Assembly (NCBI GenBank): GCA_007922225.1
Contig: ML679966.1
Span: 40,887,943 to 40,951,942 of the forward strand
Length of the DNA: 64,000 nucleotides
Reading direction: 5' to 3'
Origin: Emydura subglobosa
Taxonomy: Eukaryota; Chordata; Testudines; Chelidae
The notes under the pieces were generated by a model. The model saw only the letters and a list, made by a program, of their open reading frames with translations, did no database searches and was not told the DNA's origin. This document shows, piece after piece, positions 45,475 to 56,334 of this stretch. Every line of letters begins with the position of its first letter. The stretch's first letter is position 1. A program made the translations under genes and the position numbers.

Positions 45475-47298
45475 GTTATAAATGATCTAGAAAAAGGAGG
45501 AAACAGTGAGGTGGCAAAGTCTGGAGATGATGCAAAATTACTCAAGATAGTTAACTCCAAGGCAGACTGAAGAAACTTATAAAGGAATCTCACAGAAACT
45601 GGGTGACTGGGTAACAAAATGGCAGATGAAATTCAATGCTGATAAATGAAAAGTAATACACATTGGAAAACATAATCCTATCTATACATAAAAAATGATG
45701 GGGTCTAATTTAGCTGTTACCACTCAAGAAAGAGATCTTTGAGTCGTGGGTAGTTCTCTGAAAACCTCTGCTCACTGGGCAGTGGCAGTCAAAAAACCTA
45801 ACAGAATGTTAGGAACTACTATGAAAGGGATAGATAATTGTTGGAGGCCCAGTGCAATTTGAGTTGCTTGAGCACTGTTTTGGGGTGTAGCGTAGCTTAA
45901 GTCGCTTGCTTGACTATTCTGGTCTGAACAGCTTAACATCTTCCGACTGGCAGAGACAAATAGGAATACTGAATAATAGATGTCTCAGTTTCTCCATACT
46001 ATGGCACATAATAAGATTAAAGACATAACATGTATGCTTGCAGCTGCACATAGATAACGGTGATGAGAATAACAAGTTATCCTTGAACGTCTGGGGGAAC
46101 ATTTTTCCACTGCCAAGGGGCATATTTTGTTTACTGCCCCTCTTATTGCCAGTTGTTGTTTTGACGACCCCAATTATTATGGTGAGAATGGAACGTGGTT
46201 GAGGGTGAGAACCCATTGTAGGTGATAGAATATATAATAATTAATAGATAGGTAATGAGGTGAAAATTGTGTATAGAAAGGTGTAAAAAGTCACCACTTA
46301 GACAAAGGGGCGTGCTCCATCAATGCCTGATTCCGTGGGAGGTGCTGCTGGTTGCATCAGAGGATCCACTGACTCCCTGGTGGGGCCCCTGAAGAAAGCC
46401 GTTCCTGTGTACTGCCTTCTGAGTGACTGCTTAGTTCTCCAGGTTTAGTGAGCATGATATATTGTAGTTAATTTTAGGCTTTGTATTTAACTAGTATATT
46501 TATGGAAAACCTTGCACATTAAACCTTATTGATCTGCAAATCGGGCGTACCGTGTCACATAGGTAGCCACACTGATCACTAAGTGTCCAGTATCAATAAT
46601 AAGACAGAAAATATCAAATGCCACTACATAAATCCATAGTATGCCCACATCTTGAATACTGCATGCAGTTCTGGTCGCCTTATCTCAAAAAAGATATATT
46701 AGAAATAGAAAAGGTATAGTAAAGGACAACAGAAATGATTAAGTGTATGGAGCAGCTTCCATATGAGGAGAGATTAGAAAGACTGGGACTGCTCAGCTTG
46801 GAAAAGAAACGATTGAGGAAGGATATGATAGAGGTCTATAAAATCATGGATGGGTGTGGGGAAAGTGAATAACGATGTGTTATTCGCCCCTTCACATAGT
46901 ACAAGAACCATGGGCCAGCCAATGAAATTAATAGGCAGCAGGTTTAAAACAAACAAAAGGAAGTATTTCTTCACATAATGCACACTCAATCTATGGAACT
47001 CATTGCCAGAGGATTTTGTGAAGGCTAAAACTATAAATGGGTTAAAAAAAGAATTAGATAAGTTCATGGAGGATAGGTCCATCTATGACTATTAGCCAAG
47101 ATGGTCAGGGATGCAACCCCATTTCTGGGTGTCCCTAAACCTCTGATTATCAGATGCTGGGACTGGACAACAGGGGATGGACCATTTGATAAACTGCCTG
47201 GTTCTGTTCATTCCCTTTGAAGTATCTGTTGGAAGATGGGACACTAGGCTAGATGGATCATAAGTTTGACCCAGTATGGCCATTCTTATGTTCTTATA
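45475..47298 (+). mobile_element. CR1 LINE, second subfamily, split by a solo LTR
   Basis: Left part 45475-45833 reads VINDLEKGGN then GDDAKLL (GDD at the palm, where most copies have FADD), then WQMKFNADK. The right part 46601-47298 resumes with TTYINP, RPHLEYCMQFW-like codons (46640-46675), LPYEERLERLGLLSLEKKRL (46756-46815), and ends CCAGTATGGCCATTCTTATG then TTCTTAT, a CR1 end different from the ATTCTATGA type at 10490. Stops in all frames. Confidence 0.85.
45839..46595 (+). mobile_element. Solo LTR inserted in CR1
   Basis: It starts TGTTGGAGGC and ends CCAGTATCA, with an exact 5-bp duplication ATAAT (45834-45838 and 46596-46600). Removing it restores the CR1 text GGGATAGATAATAAGACAGA, which confirms the ends. 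An ATTAAA polyadenylation variant is near 46520, in plus orientation. No internal sequence is attached. Confidence 0.88.
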
Positions 47299-47529
47299 AC
47301 TTTAAATTGTTTTTAATACATTTGCTTATTTGTGGATTTGTTTGTAGGAATTTCATGGGAAACAAATCTATGTGTTAAAGGGTTAGAATGAAGCTTTTAT
47401 AACAGTAATGAAGCCTTTGAACTTAGTTATTCTCAACATAGTTCTCCTGATGATATATTTTTAACCGTTATCTTCTTTTGACTATTGAGAGAACCTGTCT
47501 GTATAGAATATTTGAAAGTCTGAAGTACC

Positions 47530-48205
47530 TGTAATAGGGTGCTCAGAGGGCTGGGTGGCCTAATGGTTGGCACCCCTGATTTCTGGACCCTTGCTTCCCT
47601 AGCAGAGGAAGCTGAGTCTGTAAGTGGACTTCTCCCCTCCTTCTCCATTGGGTCCCAGCCCAGGACTTTGTGTAATGTAAAGCAGGCAGGGTTTTCCGGG
47701 CAGAGACTCTAAGTTCACCCTGGTCGATTTCCTGTCTCTGTTTCTTCAGTTTGGGGCATGGCTCCCATAATCCAAACAGTCTGTAGTAGCTCAATTTGAG
47801 TAGCGCCCCCTTGTGGACCTTTTGCAGCATTGTGCCACATCCTCAGGTCCCTCTGGGTGGGGCGGACGTAAGATTGGAGGGGCATAAGCCCACCACATCT
47901 CACTCACTGCTCACACAGCTCACTCACTGCTGGGTGCTCCTCGGTCTTCTCAGCAGTCTCCCTTGATCAGGGACACGTGCTTCTTCCCTGTGGGTGTCCC
48001 GGCTCTCAGTCTCATAGTGGTGCTCCGCTCATGAAGGGAGGCAGCTAGCTCCTGCATTTTTGCAGACAGCCATGAACTGAGCCAAATTCACTGCTTTTTC
48101 TTCAGGTCTGGCATTGGCTGTAGGTATAGCAGACAGAGCTCCCTGAGCCCATAAACTCTTTTTAACCCTTTTGGTGCTGGTGAGGCATGTCTCAGCCTCA
48201 CCACA
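47530..48205. mobile_element. Solo LTR with exact GTACC duplication
   Basis: Ends TGTAATAGGG and CCTCACCACA (TG..CA), flanked by GTACC on both sides (47525-47529 and 48206-48210). It is GC-richer than its surroundings. It contains two copies of CTCACTCACTGCT (47900-47912 and 47920-47932) and a tRNA-A-box-like TGGCCTAATGG at 47551. Orientation cannot be fixed. Overlapping minus ORFs of up to 95 codons are not retroviral. Confidence 0.8.
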
Positions 48206-49621
48206 GTACCGGACATGAATACTTACTTTACAGTTATGTCGTATTGTTATGCTTGTAACTATGGAACAGTTGCAAAATAAAGTTGAGACTATTTTTAGCC
48301 ACTAATTATCTCATAGCACTTTTTGTAGAAGATGGGGTGTTAACCCTGATGTTCTGGCCGTATTCTAACTCAGGTAGCTAAATTCTGCCTATCAACATTC
48401 CCCTGCAGTTTCAATTCAATATGCTATTTTCCTTTCATTCAGGCTCAGTCCAATGCCTTTGATGTCAGTGGGAATGTTTCTATTGAGTTTAGTAGCCACT
48501 AGCTCATGCCCTTCCTGTTCAATACTGTTGTGTGATGTTATTGTGCAGTGTTAAACATCTTCTGCTTAATTCACTAGATTTCACTCCATTTTTGGTAGTG
48601 GATGAAGTGCAGGACTCTACATGTTCATGTGATTTCAACTCTAATGATGATATTTGGGATAGGGTGAAGAGTTTGTTAAAGAGAAATTTTCCCATTAAGC
48701 CAAGATGAACCAGAAGATGGTCTGGTTGGGTTTTATTTGTGTAAAGTTACTGCGTGAGATGTACAAAGACTTCATACTTTGCCACTTGTGAGTATTACAA
48801 TGCAAACAGCACCCCACCACTATCATGTACAAAGTTCTTTTAAGTCAAAGGAAAGACTATTCCCAAATGAGTGGGCCAGATTTGCGTGTAACTGAGATCA
48901 GAATCTGACCTGATATGTTTTTTTTCTGGTTAGGTACTTCTGACCTTCACAAGGATCCTGTCAACTAACCAAATTAGTGCCAGCACAGTCAAAGCATATT
49001 AGTTAAAAATTGCTATGAGTGGATGGAGTTTGTGAGTTGCAATGATAGAAAAAGAGATTCAGTGTTATATGTGCTTCGCCCTGTAATATATATTAATCCT
49101 GGTAATACAAGGTAAATATGTTTCAGGAGTGTAAGCATCTAGTTTAACTAAGCAGAATGTGAGTGACGGAAGTGTTCAGGTTCAGAGTTATAGCTTGTAA
49201 CCTATTGCTGCTGGGCTCTTGTCAGCTTTGTGAAAGAGTCCGTGGCTCAAGCTGTCAGGTGCTCTGTGCATTGCAGGAATAATATGTCAAGGCTGGTTTG
49301 AGCTGGAACTGGATTATCAGTTTCTGTCTTTCACTATTTGGGTCATTTTTTGTTTTCTAATAAAAACTGAGCGCTGTTCAGAAAATTCTGGTGCTTTTTT
49401 GTGATTCTCCAATCACACATTTTTAAGCAATACATTTAAAAAAGAGGCTATATTTGTCAGTGTTTAAAAATGATGTCTAGGCTCTTTAGAGATATCACAT
49501 GTTTTATTTCTAAATTACCAACACCGCTGCAGTGATAAGCTACAAGGCAACCTATGGTATCATTTCAATTTTTAAACACATGTTCTGTTTTTATGTCAGT
49601 TATATGTTGCTCTCTCTCCAG
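48206..49621. other. No gene; one old repeat trace
   Basis: 48310-48420 (CTCATAGCACTTTTTGTAGA, GATGGGGTGTTAACCCTGAT, GTTCTGGCCGTATTCTAACT) matches the amniote-wide repeat glimpsed at 24290. The rest is unclassified. Confidence 0.4.
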
Positions 49622-49730
49622 TTCCCTGCCCTCTCGACTATCATTCTGTAAGAAATCGCAGTCTCAAAAGATGTCAGAAGATGATGAAAAGGGAGACACG
49701 GAAAAGGAAGCTGACCACCTGTCATTCTAA
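49622..49730 (+). other. Exon-like ORF, possible terminal coding exon (unproven)
   Basis: A pyrimidine-rich acceptor (GCTCTCTCTCCAG, ending at 49621) is followed by 35 open codons and a TAA stop. With the phase that leaves one base before the first codon, the peptide begins SLPSRLSFCKKSQSQ, turns strongly acidic (MSEDDEKGDTEKE) and ends ADHLSF. The switch from a basic, serine-rich part to an acidic tail looks protein-like and it is repeat-free. Against it: 36 open codons arise often by chance, no upstream exon or donor in the window can be tied to it, and I recognise no family. No polyadenylation signal directly after the stop stands out. Confidence 0.2.
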
Positions 49731-52587
49731 TGGGTACCTTTCTCACAGGTGCCGCAGTTGTGCCCATTCATCATCAATAGTACACATCCTGAAGGACAGC
49801 CTCATGTTTGTGCCAACTGCCAACCTTAGAAAACCATTCACTGGATGAACTTAGAAAAGGCTAAGAAGAGCTGATGTAGAGATCACAAGCCCAAATAATT
49901 TGTAATGTGTGTGCTGCTGGTGAGCAGCAGCATTCTCAGTGATTGTGCCACAGCATGAATTTCTAGATATATACTAAACCGTCTCTGAAGCAAATACATG
50001 GGAAAAAGAATGTGCAGTTGAGCCCTGCAAGGAGGGGGAGCAAAAGAAATAAAAAACTGTAGCACGGATCCATCTGAAAAAACTGATTTACAGTGAGTCA
50101 TGACGGTCCTATCTTTTCAAAGCTATCGGGAGACCCCAGTGAGGGGCTGACATGGCATACCTGGAGTATTGTAGTACATGTGCCATCTTCTGAGAGGTGT
50201 GGCAGAGGTGGCCATGGTGTAGCTCAGGGAATTGGTGGGAGATGAGAGTTGATCTATGGTGGCTTTAAGCTAGAGCAGAGAGCTGAACAAGATGTTCCTC
50301 TATTATGAATCTGCAGAATAAGTAGCAGGTGTCTGGTGAAGCATTAAGCAGGTCTCTGGTGAAGCAACTATGCAGACACATAAATAGCATTGCATGAGTC
50401 AGGACCACAGGTAGAGTGGTCTTGCATAGTAGCTTGCTAATGCCATTCCTTCAAGTGATTTTTAGCATTGGATGTCTGAGGAAGTTCTGGAGTTGCTGGG
50501 CAGCTGATCCTGAGATCTAAAGAGAAAGTCTAGAACTAAAGAGTCTAGAACTAACTAGAGCAACTAAAGAGAACTGTCTAGAATAATAAGAGAGCTTGAA
50601 TCCACTATGAAAGTGAGACAGAGACATTTAAGGAGATTTAAAGGAATAGGAAATAGGATGGGACTGAGAGATGCTAGTAGGCTCTGCAGAGCAGTTGTAA
50701 CAGTTTGGAGACCCCTGGATAGCCAAGAGACTTGAGCAATGGGGTTAGACCAACACTGGGAACCAACCTCATGCCACGGATATATGATGGCAAGTTACTA
50801 GTAATGAGTGCTTTCAAAATTTGCTTTTCATGGCCTTATGCTCTGGAAATTGGAGTTTGACAAACAGACATGGTTTAAATGTGTACTGAAAGGATGTTCC
50901 ATTGTGATAGGTGACCTGTGTGTTAAGCAATGAGATTGGCTGACACACTAACAAGTACATTAAGGTCATATATCAATGGTTTGTTAGTGCAATATAAAAG
51001 CTATGTATTCATTAATTGCTGTATTAGAATATGCATATATAATACTTAGAGCACTCAGACCTGTGATGATCTGGGCTGCAGACTTGGCAAAAAAATAACA
51101 GAAAACTCTGAAGGACCGTCAGTCACTGAGAAAGGAGGATGCATGACTAGTTCTGAAGCAACACGTTCTGAAGGGAGTACAGGCTTGATCATTCCCATCC
51201 TATAAGTTCCCAGTTCTTTTCAATACAATGATTAGAACTGTACGGAACATTAAAGACAGAGGCATGGGCACTGACAATGGTGTGTGTGCATGTATTTCAG
51301 GTTCCTGACTCAGGATGGAATACTAGCCAGTACTGACTGAAAGGAAGAGTGTCACCTGTTGGATTATTATCACCATTACTTACCTTCTATAGGTTTTCCT
51401 TGCATTCCTCTCATCCAAGTACTAACACACTCCAGTTCTTCTCAGCTGGGAGTGGATGGGATCCCAGCACAAGCTGGTCTGGGTGCAGTCCTATTATTAA
51501 GTTCCAGAAATTTCTCTAAGTTAATTTTATTCTGCTATTATGACTGATTTGTACTGTTCCTTTTGAATTTTAGGAAAGAAAGTAGCTACTTTGCTTTCTC
51601 TGCAAAGGTGAAAAAGCCAGTATACATTAAGACACATTTATATTCATACTGCAAATGTATGCAGAAAACTTTTAAACAGTACAGTATGCTTTATCTGAGA
51701 AGTATCTGTTATGTGTATAAAATGATCCATTATTCCTATCTGAACATGACTAAAGTTCTCTGTTCATGGGCCTGACAAACTGTAGGAGTAAATAAAGCAA
51801 GTTTTCAGCTTTGTTCCCTCAAATTAGTGAGATGGCAAATTCATCTCTGTGCTCTTTCAGTAAGTTCCAGTTTAGGCTTTCCAGCTGTGTGAGGGCTGTG
51901 ACATAGGCTGCTTTTATAAATGGCACAAGTATCTACACATCAACAACTATTTTCTATGAGAAAGGCGAGGTTCACCTTAGCAGAATGAGTAAGTATTAAA
52001 TGTAATGTTTTAAAAGAGCATGTAGCTCAGACTTTGATCTCTCATACACTGCTGGAAATTCAAAGGTTCTTCACGGAGACTCCACTATGACTTCCATTGA
52101 CTGCTTCCAGATTTACAGCAGTGTCAATCAGATCAGACTCCAGCCTATAATGTCAAAACCATATACAGTCATTATAGATAATTTCAGTTCTATAACATCT
52201 AAGCCCAGGACATCTAACTAGATATATTTCTGCAGCATGGTCTACAAGTATTATTTCCCGCCCCCCCTTTCTTCTGAATTAACAAGTTCATAACCAAGGC
52301 CAGAAGCTCATTCACTTATTTGGGTTAGGTAGAGTAGTATGGTAACTCTCATAGGAAGAATTACAGATATCTCATTATTCCAGTAGGTGGAGCTTGGGGA
52401 TCCCATTCCTGTGAAGAAACAATACATTCTGTACTCCAGATCATCATGATCTTCTTAATAGAATGTGTCCCATTTGGGGGTCTTTCAGGGCTGCAGCAAA
52501 AGTAAACCTTTGTTGTTTTGGCATCGTTATGGAAACTAGCAAAACTCTAAACTCTGTATTAAAAACAAAGGAGACTGGGCTATCTTA
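49731..52587. other. No gene; small local duplications
   Basis: A 19-bp near-tandem duplication (GCAGGTGTCTGGTGAAGCA at 50325-50343 and, with one change, 50348-50366), and a cluster of GTCTAGAACTAAAGAG-like units at 50528-50585. A TATA-like AATATAAAAGC lies at 50990-51001, with no LTR ends seen around it. Otherwise unclassified. Confidence 0.4.
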
Positions 52588-52900
52588 GGAAATGTCTACA
52601 CTGCCCTGCAGTTCAGACTAAGGGGCTCTGAATAGCAGTGCACGTGCAAGTGCTCCGCTGCAACTCCCCCATGTGACTGTGGCAGGTGCAAACGTAAAAG
52701 TCCCAGGGTCACGCTGATGTAGTCCTCATCAAAGAGTTGCTTGTCTAATGTAGTCTTCAAAGAGGATTACATTAGTGCAAACACAGAAGTTTTAAATTCT
52801 CACCTGAGGCATCAAAATGGGGAATTACAAAGCAGCACTTGCGTGCACGCTGCTATTCATGGCCCCTCAGTCTGAACTGAGGGGCAGTGTAGACATGCCC
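52588..52900. mobile_element. Harbinger-like MITE with about 40-bp terminal repeats
   Basis: Left end GGAAATGTCTACACTGCCC and right end GGGCAGTGTAGACATGCCC form an inverted pair that continues inward (TTCAGACTAAGGGGC against GCCCCTCAGTCTGAA) for about 40 bp. Flanks are TTA on both sides (52585-52587 and 52901-52903), the PIF/Harbinger duplication. The inner ATGTCTACAC is shared with the MITE at 7654. Confidence 0.88.
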
Positions 52901-52903
52901 TTA

Positions 52904-53804
52904 GATAGCCACATGTGCCTGATATAGCATAGTGGTGAGTAGGAACTGAAGTTAGGAATTCCACGGGAATAATTTTCTTTGATTCAAGTGATAGCCTTAC
53001 GTGGCTGGATTAATAGTGGGTCACAAGTTAGAAAGGTCTTGCAAAGTAATGAAGATATAAAGTATGACCAAAGTCTTTAACACTAGCATAGCTAATAATA
53101 TATAAAGTACACTTGATATGGTCAATGAAGTCACTGAGGTGGTATTAGTGCAAGTGTGAGCAGAATATGGCCCATAAAATGGTAGATGCCTCATTTCATT
53201 ATTAGTTGATGAGCATTAGAAAGAAATTCTTCAGATCAGGGATTGTGTCTTCCCTGTTGTTTGTACATTGCCCAGCACAATGGTGCCCTGATTCTGACTG
53301 AGAGCATGCCCAAATCCAGACAATAAATGAAGTGTACAGAGACTAAAGCATCCACAACTTCTATGTGTGGGTACTCAGTCCCAAAAATAAAGTTGAGAAA
53401 AACATTTTAATCTGGTAAAATGCTGAAGAGTGATTTTTAAATGGTTTAACAGAAAAGCAAGCATGTTAACGCTTCCTCTTGGGATTTTAAGCATCTTTTG
53501 CTACTCCATTTCACCTTAAAGCTGACTGTATTTCAGGGGTCAACAAAACTGTTCTTATATATTTTAAGCTAACAAAAAAACCTAACCAGAGGTGACTGCT
53601 GGGTAAATGAATGTGTAGTTTATAGTGTGTTGGGATCCTTCATAGTGAGAATTGCTATCAATGTAAGATGTAACTAATATTAATAATTAATGAGAAGTTA
53701 TGACCTAACTTCACACAAAACTGAACATGTAATGGCTGACTCATGGCTAAAGTACATCTTCCATGATGTACCATGATTTTGCCTCTGCTTAAACCACTGC
53801 ACTG
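52904..53804. other. No gene; old LINE/SINE tail
   Basis: 53230-53330 (CAGGGATTGTGTCTTCCCTG, TTTGTACATTGCCCAGCACA, ATGGTGCCCTGATTCTGACT) is the same old 3' tail as 23040. The rest is unclassified. Confidence 0.5.
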
Positions 53805-54190
53805 CATCATGTGAGATATAGTTTGGCCGGGAAATCTTGCCTACAGAGGAGAATGGGGACATGAGGCACATGAATTACAACTCCTTTGAGGTACCACAAC
53901 TGCTTAGGCAGATTCAGTTCAATGAAAACCAAGCCAAACAGAAACTAAACATGTTGACATTTCTAAATATGAATATATCATCATTTTTATTCCCTGCAAA
54001 TGTTTGATGTTTTGATTCTTCTTTCTAATTTGGGACAAAAGCAAAAAGAAATATTTGAATTTCCCGTGAGATGGAAGTTTTGTTTTTCTACCAACTGTAA
54101 AAATGAACGTCCCTGCAAAATTTCTAATGCTATTTTCATTTGGGCCAGAAGAATTCATGAGTCTGGCTGGTAGTACTTGCACAATTTTTG
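53805..54190 (+). mobile_element. MITE of the 14480 family
   Basis: GAGGAGAATGGGGACATGAG, then GCACATGAATTACAACTCCT, then TTTGAGGTACCACAACTGCT leads into TTCAGTTCAATGAAAACCAA and ends near GAGTCTGGCTGG (54160). It has the same order of blocks as at 14560-14730. Decayed; ends uncertain. Confidence 0.5.
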
Positions 54191-54275
54191 GATCAAAAGC
54201 AGAAACATGAGGAAAAAGGGGAAATAACTAAAATAAATAATGCTAAATTTGATAAAATTAACACAGGTTTACTTC

Positions 54276-55403
54276 TGTGATTATCAGGGTCCAGACACGC
54301 CAAGAGGACGACAGAGGTCCTGAATCATCAAAGAATAAGCAATTGGAACAATTAGTTGTATACAACGTTATTGTACATAAAAAACATCAAGAAAGATTTT
54401 TTATGAAAGCTTGTAATGTTCTGAACTTGATGGTCATTATGAGATGTGTATACAGACTGTGGTTATGAATTTGTACATTTGTAAAACTGTGCTCATAATT
54501 TGAGATGCAACATTCAGCTCCACCTCACAAGACTAGCTAGGTAACATTTTACAACCCAGGAAGAGACAAGTGATGGGCAATTAAAGTTAATGGGAAAACA
54601 TTAAACAACTTGAAACTGAAAAAAACAACCACCCCAGTTTTGGAAAACTAAGAACCGAGAGAATTCCCCTCACCCCATGAATAACCATAGTCTGAGAGAA
54701 AAGAAAAGAAAAACAAAAAACAAACAAACACATGAAAAAACCCTTGCCTATTAAAATAAAAGTGATTTGAAGTGAAAGGTTTCCAAAAACTGAGGGCCAG
54801 TGGATTGTTGTTCATGAAACATTGGATCCCCTCTATGACAAAGGGCACCTCGGAAAACTTAGCAAAAGCAATAGGTAACTTGTATTAGAAAAGGGATTTT
54901 TATCTAATGTTTAAGTGTAAAACCAAAGGTTGCATCTTTCTGTTTATTTTCTGTTTAAAAATGTGTTTGCTTCCCCTTACTATTTCCTCTTTTAATCTAT
55001 GGCTTTTCTATTAAATAAAACTCTTGTTTGTTTTTAACCCAAATAGGTCTCTGTTGTGCGGACTGGGTGAAGTGTGTGTCCTAAAGTGAACTGATAACTG
55101 GGGAGCCGGTTTCACTCCTTTGGAGATTATGAACCAGAGAGGGGAAAAGTCCAAGTGTCTTGTAGTTAGGAACTGAGGGTAGATAGATTTGGGGAGACTT
55201 GGGACCAGGTGGGCTGTTAAGGTCACTCTGCAAGGAGTAACTAGGCTGATAGAAGCCTGGGTGAGACCTTTGTGCTTGTAGGCTGGCTACTGGTGTCAGG
55301 GCTCTGATCCATAGCAGCATAGTATTATTAATAGGCACCCAAAATGATAAGGTAGGTGGTGACTGAACCCCTTACTGGTCTGAGGGATCCTCAAAGCTTC
55401 ACA
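54276..55403 (+). mobile_element. Solo LTR
   Basis: It begins TGTGATTATC and ends GCTTCACA, inverted over TGTGA/TCACA. Flanks ACTTC and GCTTC agree in four of five bases. An AATAAA at 55014-55019 in the 3' half supports plus orientation. The segment 'TTGTACATTTGTAAAACTGT' is of the kind seen in turtle ERV LTRs. No internal sequence follows. Confidence 0.7.
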
Positions 55404-55556
55404 GCTTCTGATTCAAGTTTTCAGTGAAAATTGTGGGGGTTTTGTTGTGACAATTTGGGGAAATCTGTTCTGGGCAATTTATGAATGACATGTGAGGTTA
55501 TGAAGTCTCTGTATATTAACTATGCTGCAAACTTCACTCTGAATTTTGAGACTAGT

Positions 55557-56329
55557 TGCCTTCTCTTTTGTGCTTTTGCCTCCACATTGGACTGTAAGAC
55601 TACAGGTGGGTGGCAAAGGGCTAACAAATGACAGTTGTTGAATTGAGTGCTTGACCATTGAAATGTAATTGCCCTAGATGAAAGGAGGCACCTGCCCAGA
55701 GGAACTGGCTTAGCAGGGAAGAGGTCATCAAGCAATGAGGTCACCTGTTAGGACTGACCAGGGATCACCTGACTGAGGATCTGGAAGGTTATAAAAGGAG
55801 AAGAGGTCATCTCTTTGCTGTCTTCAGCCATTTCACAGGCTCAAGTTTATAGGAGCTGCCTGGTGAGGAAAGGGGAACTGTGCCTTTTTAAATGTGGATG
55901 GATTGCCAAAGACTCACAAGGGAAGAGTGAGTTTATGAGGGACATTGCATTTAGGATGTATACTGTTTTCTAAACAGTCTGTATTCTGTGCTTTATCTGT
56001 TATGTAAAGAGCAATGGTGTTAGAATTCTGTGCTAAGCCTGTCTGTCTGGGTGTGTCTGTTTGTTTAAACCTATCATGTGCCCCTGAGACAATTAAACTG
56101 TAACTCTGAAGGCTCATACCTTTGGGTGGAGTTCTGGGAGAAGATGTTTTTAAGCTATGGGGTAGTCTGAAGGGTCAGCAGCAGTTCCAGGGGCTCTCCA
56201 GAAGGACTGTGTGGTCCCAACTCTCAGGTCAGGATGCTAAATAGAGGCTCTGCATCCAGACAGTTTGCCTAGGGACTCCAAGACATAAACAGTGCTTGGG
56301 CTCTGTTCAAAGTGTGGTGGCTTCAAACA
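55557..56329 (+). mobile_element. Solo LTR with TATA box and exact CTAGT duplication
   Basis: Ends TGCCTTCTC and CTTCAAACA, with CTAGT on both sides (55552-55556 and 56330-56334). A promoter-like TTATAAAAGG lies at 55789-55798, and an ATTAAA about 300 bp later, near 56093, can serve as polyadenylation signal: the U3-R-U5 order of a plus-strand LTR. It stands 148 bp downstream of the previous LTR and is of a different family. Confidence 0.85.
55789..55798 (+). promoter_or_regulatory. LTR TATA box
   Basis: TTATAAAAGG in the U3-like part of the LTR, about 300 bp before its polyadenylation variant. Whether it is still active cannot be judged. Confidence 0.6.
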
Positions 56330-56334
56330 CTAGT

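Noticed and set aside
47551..47561. tRNA A-box-like TGGCCTAATGG as a tRNA gene or SINE
   Set aside because: No convincing B box or cloverleaf follows, and the site lies inside a solo LTR with exact target duplication.
50325..50366. Short near-tandem 19-bp repeats as a CRISPR-like or minisatellite array
   Set aside because: Only two units with a four-base gap; a local duplication.
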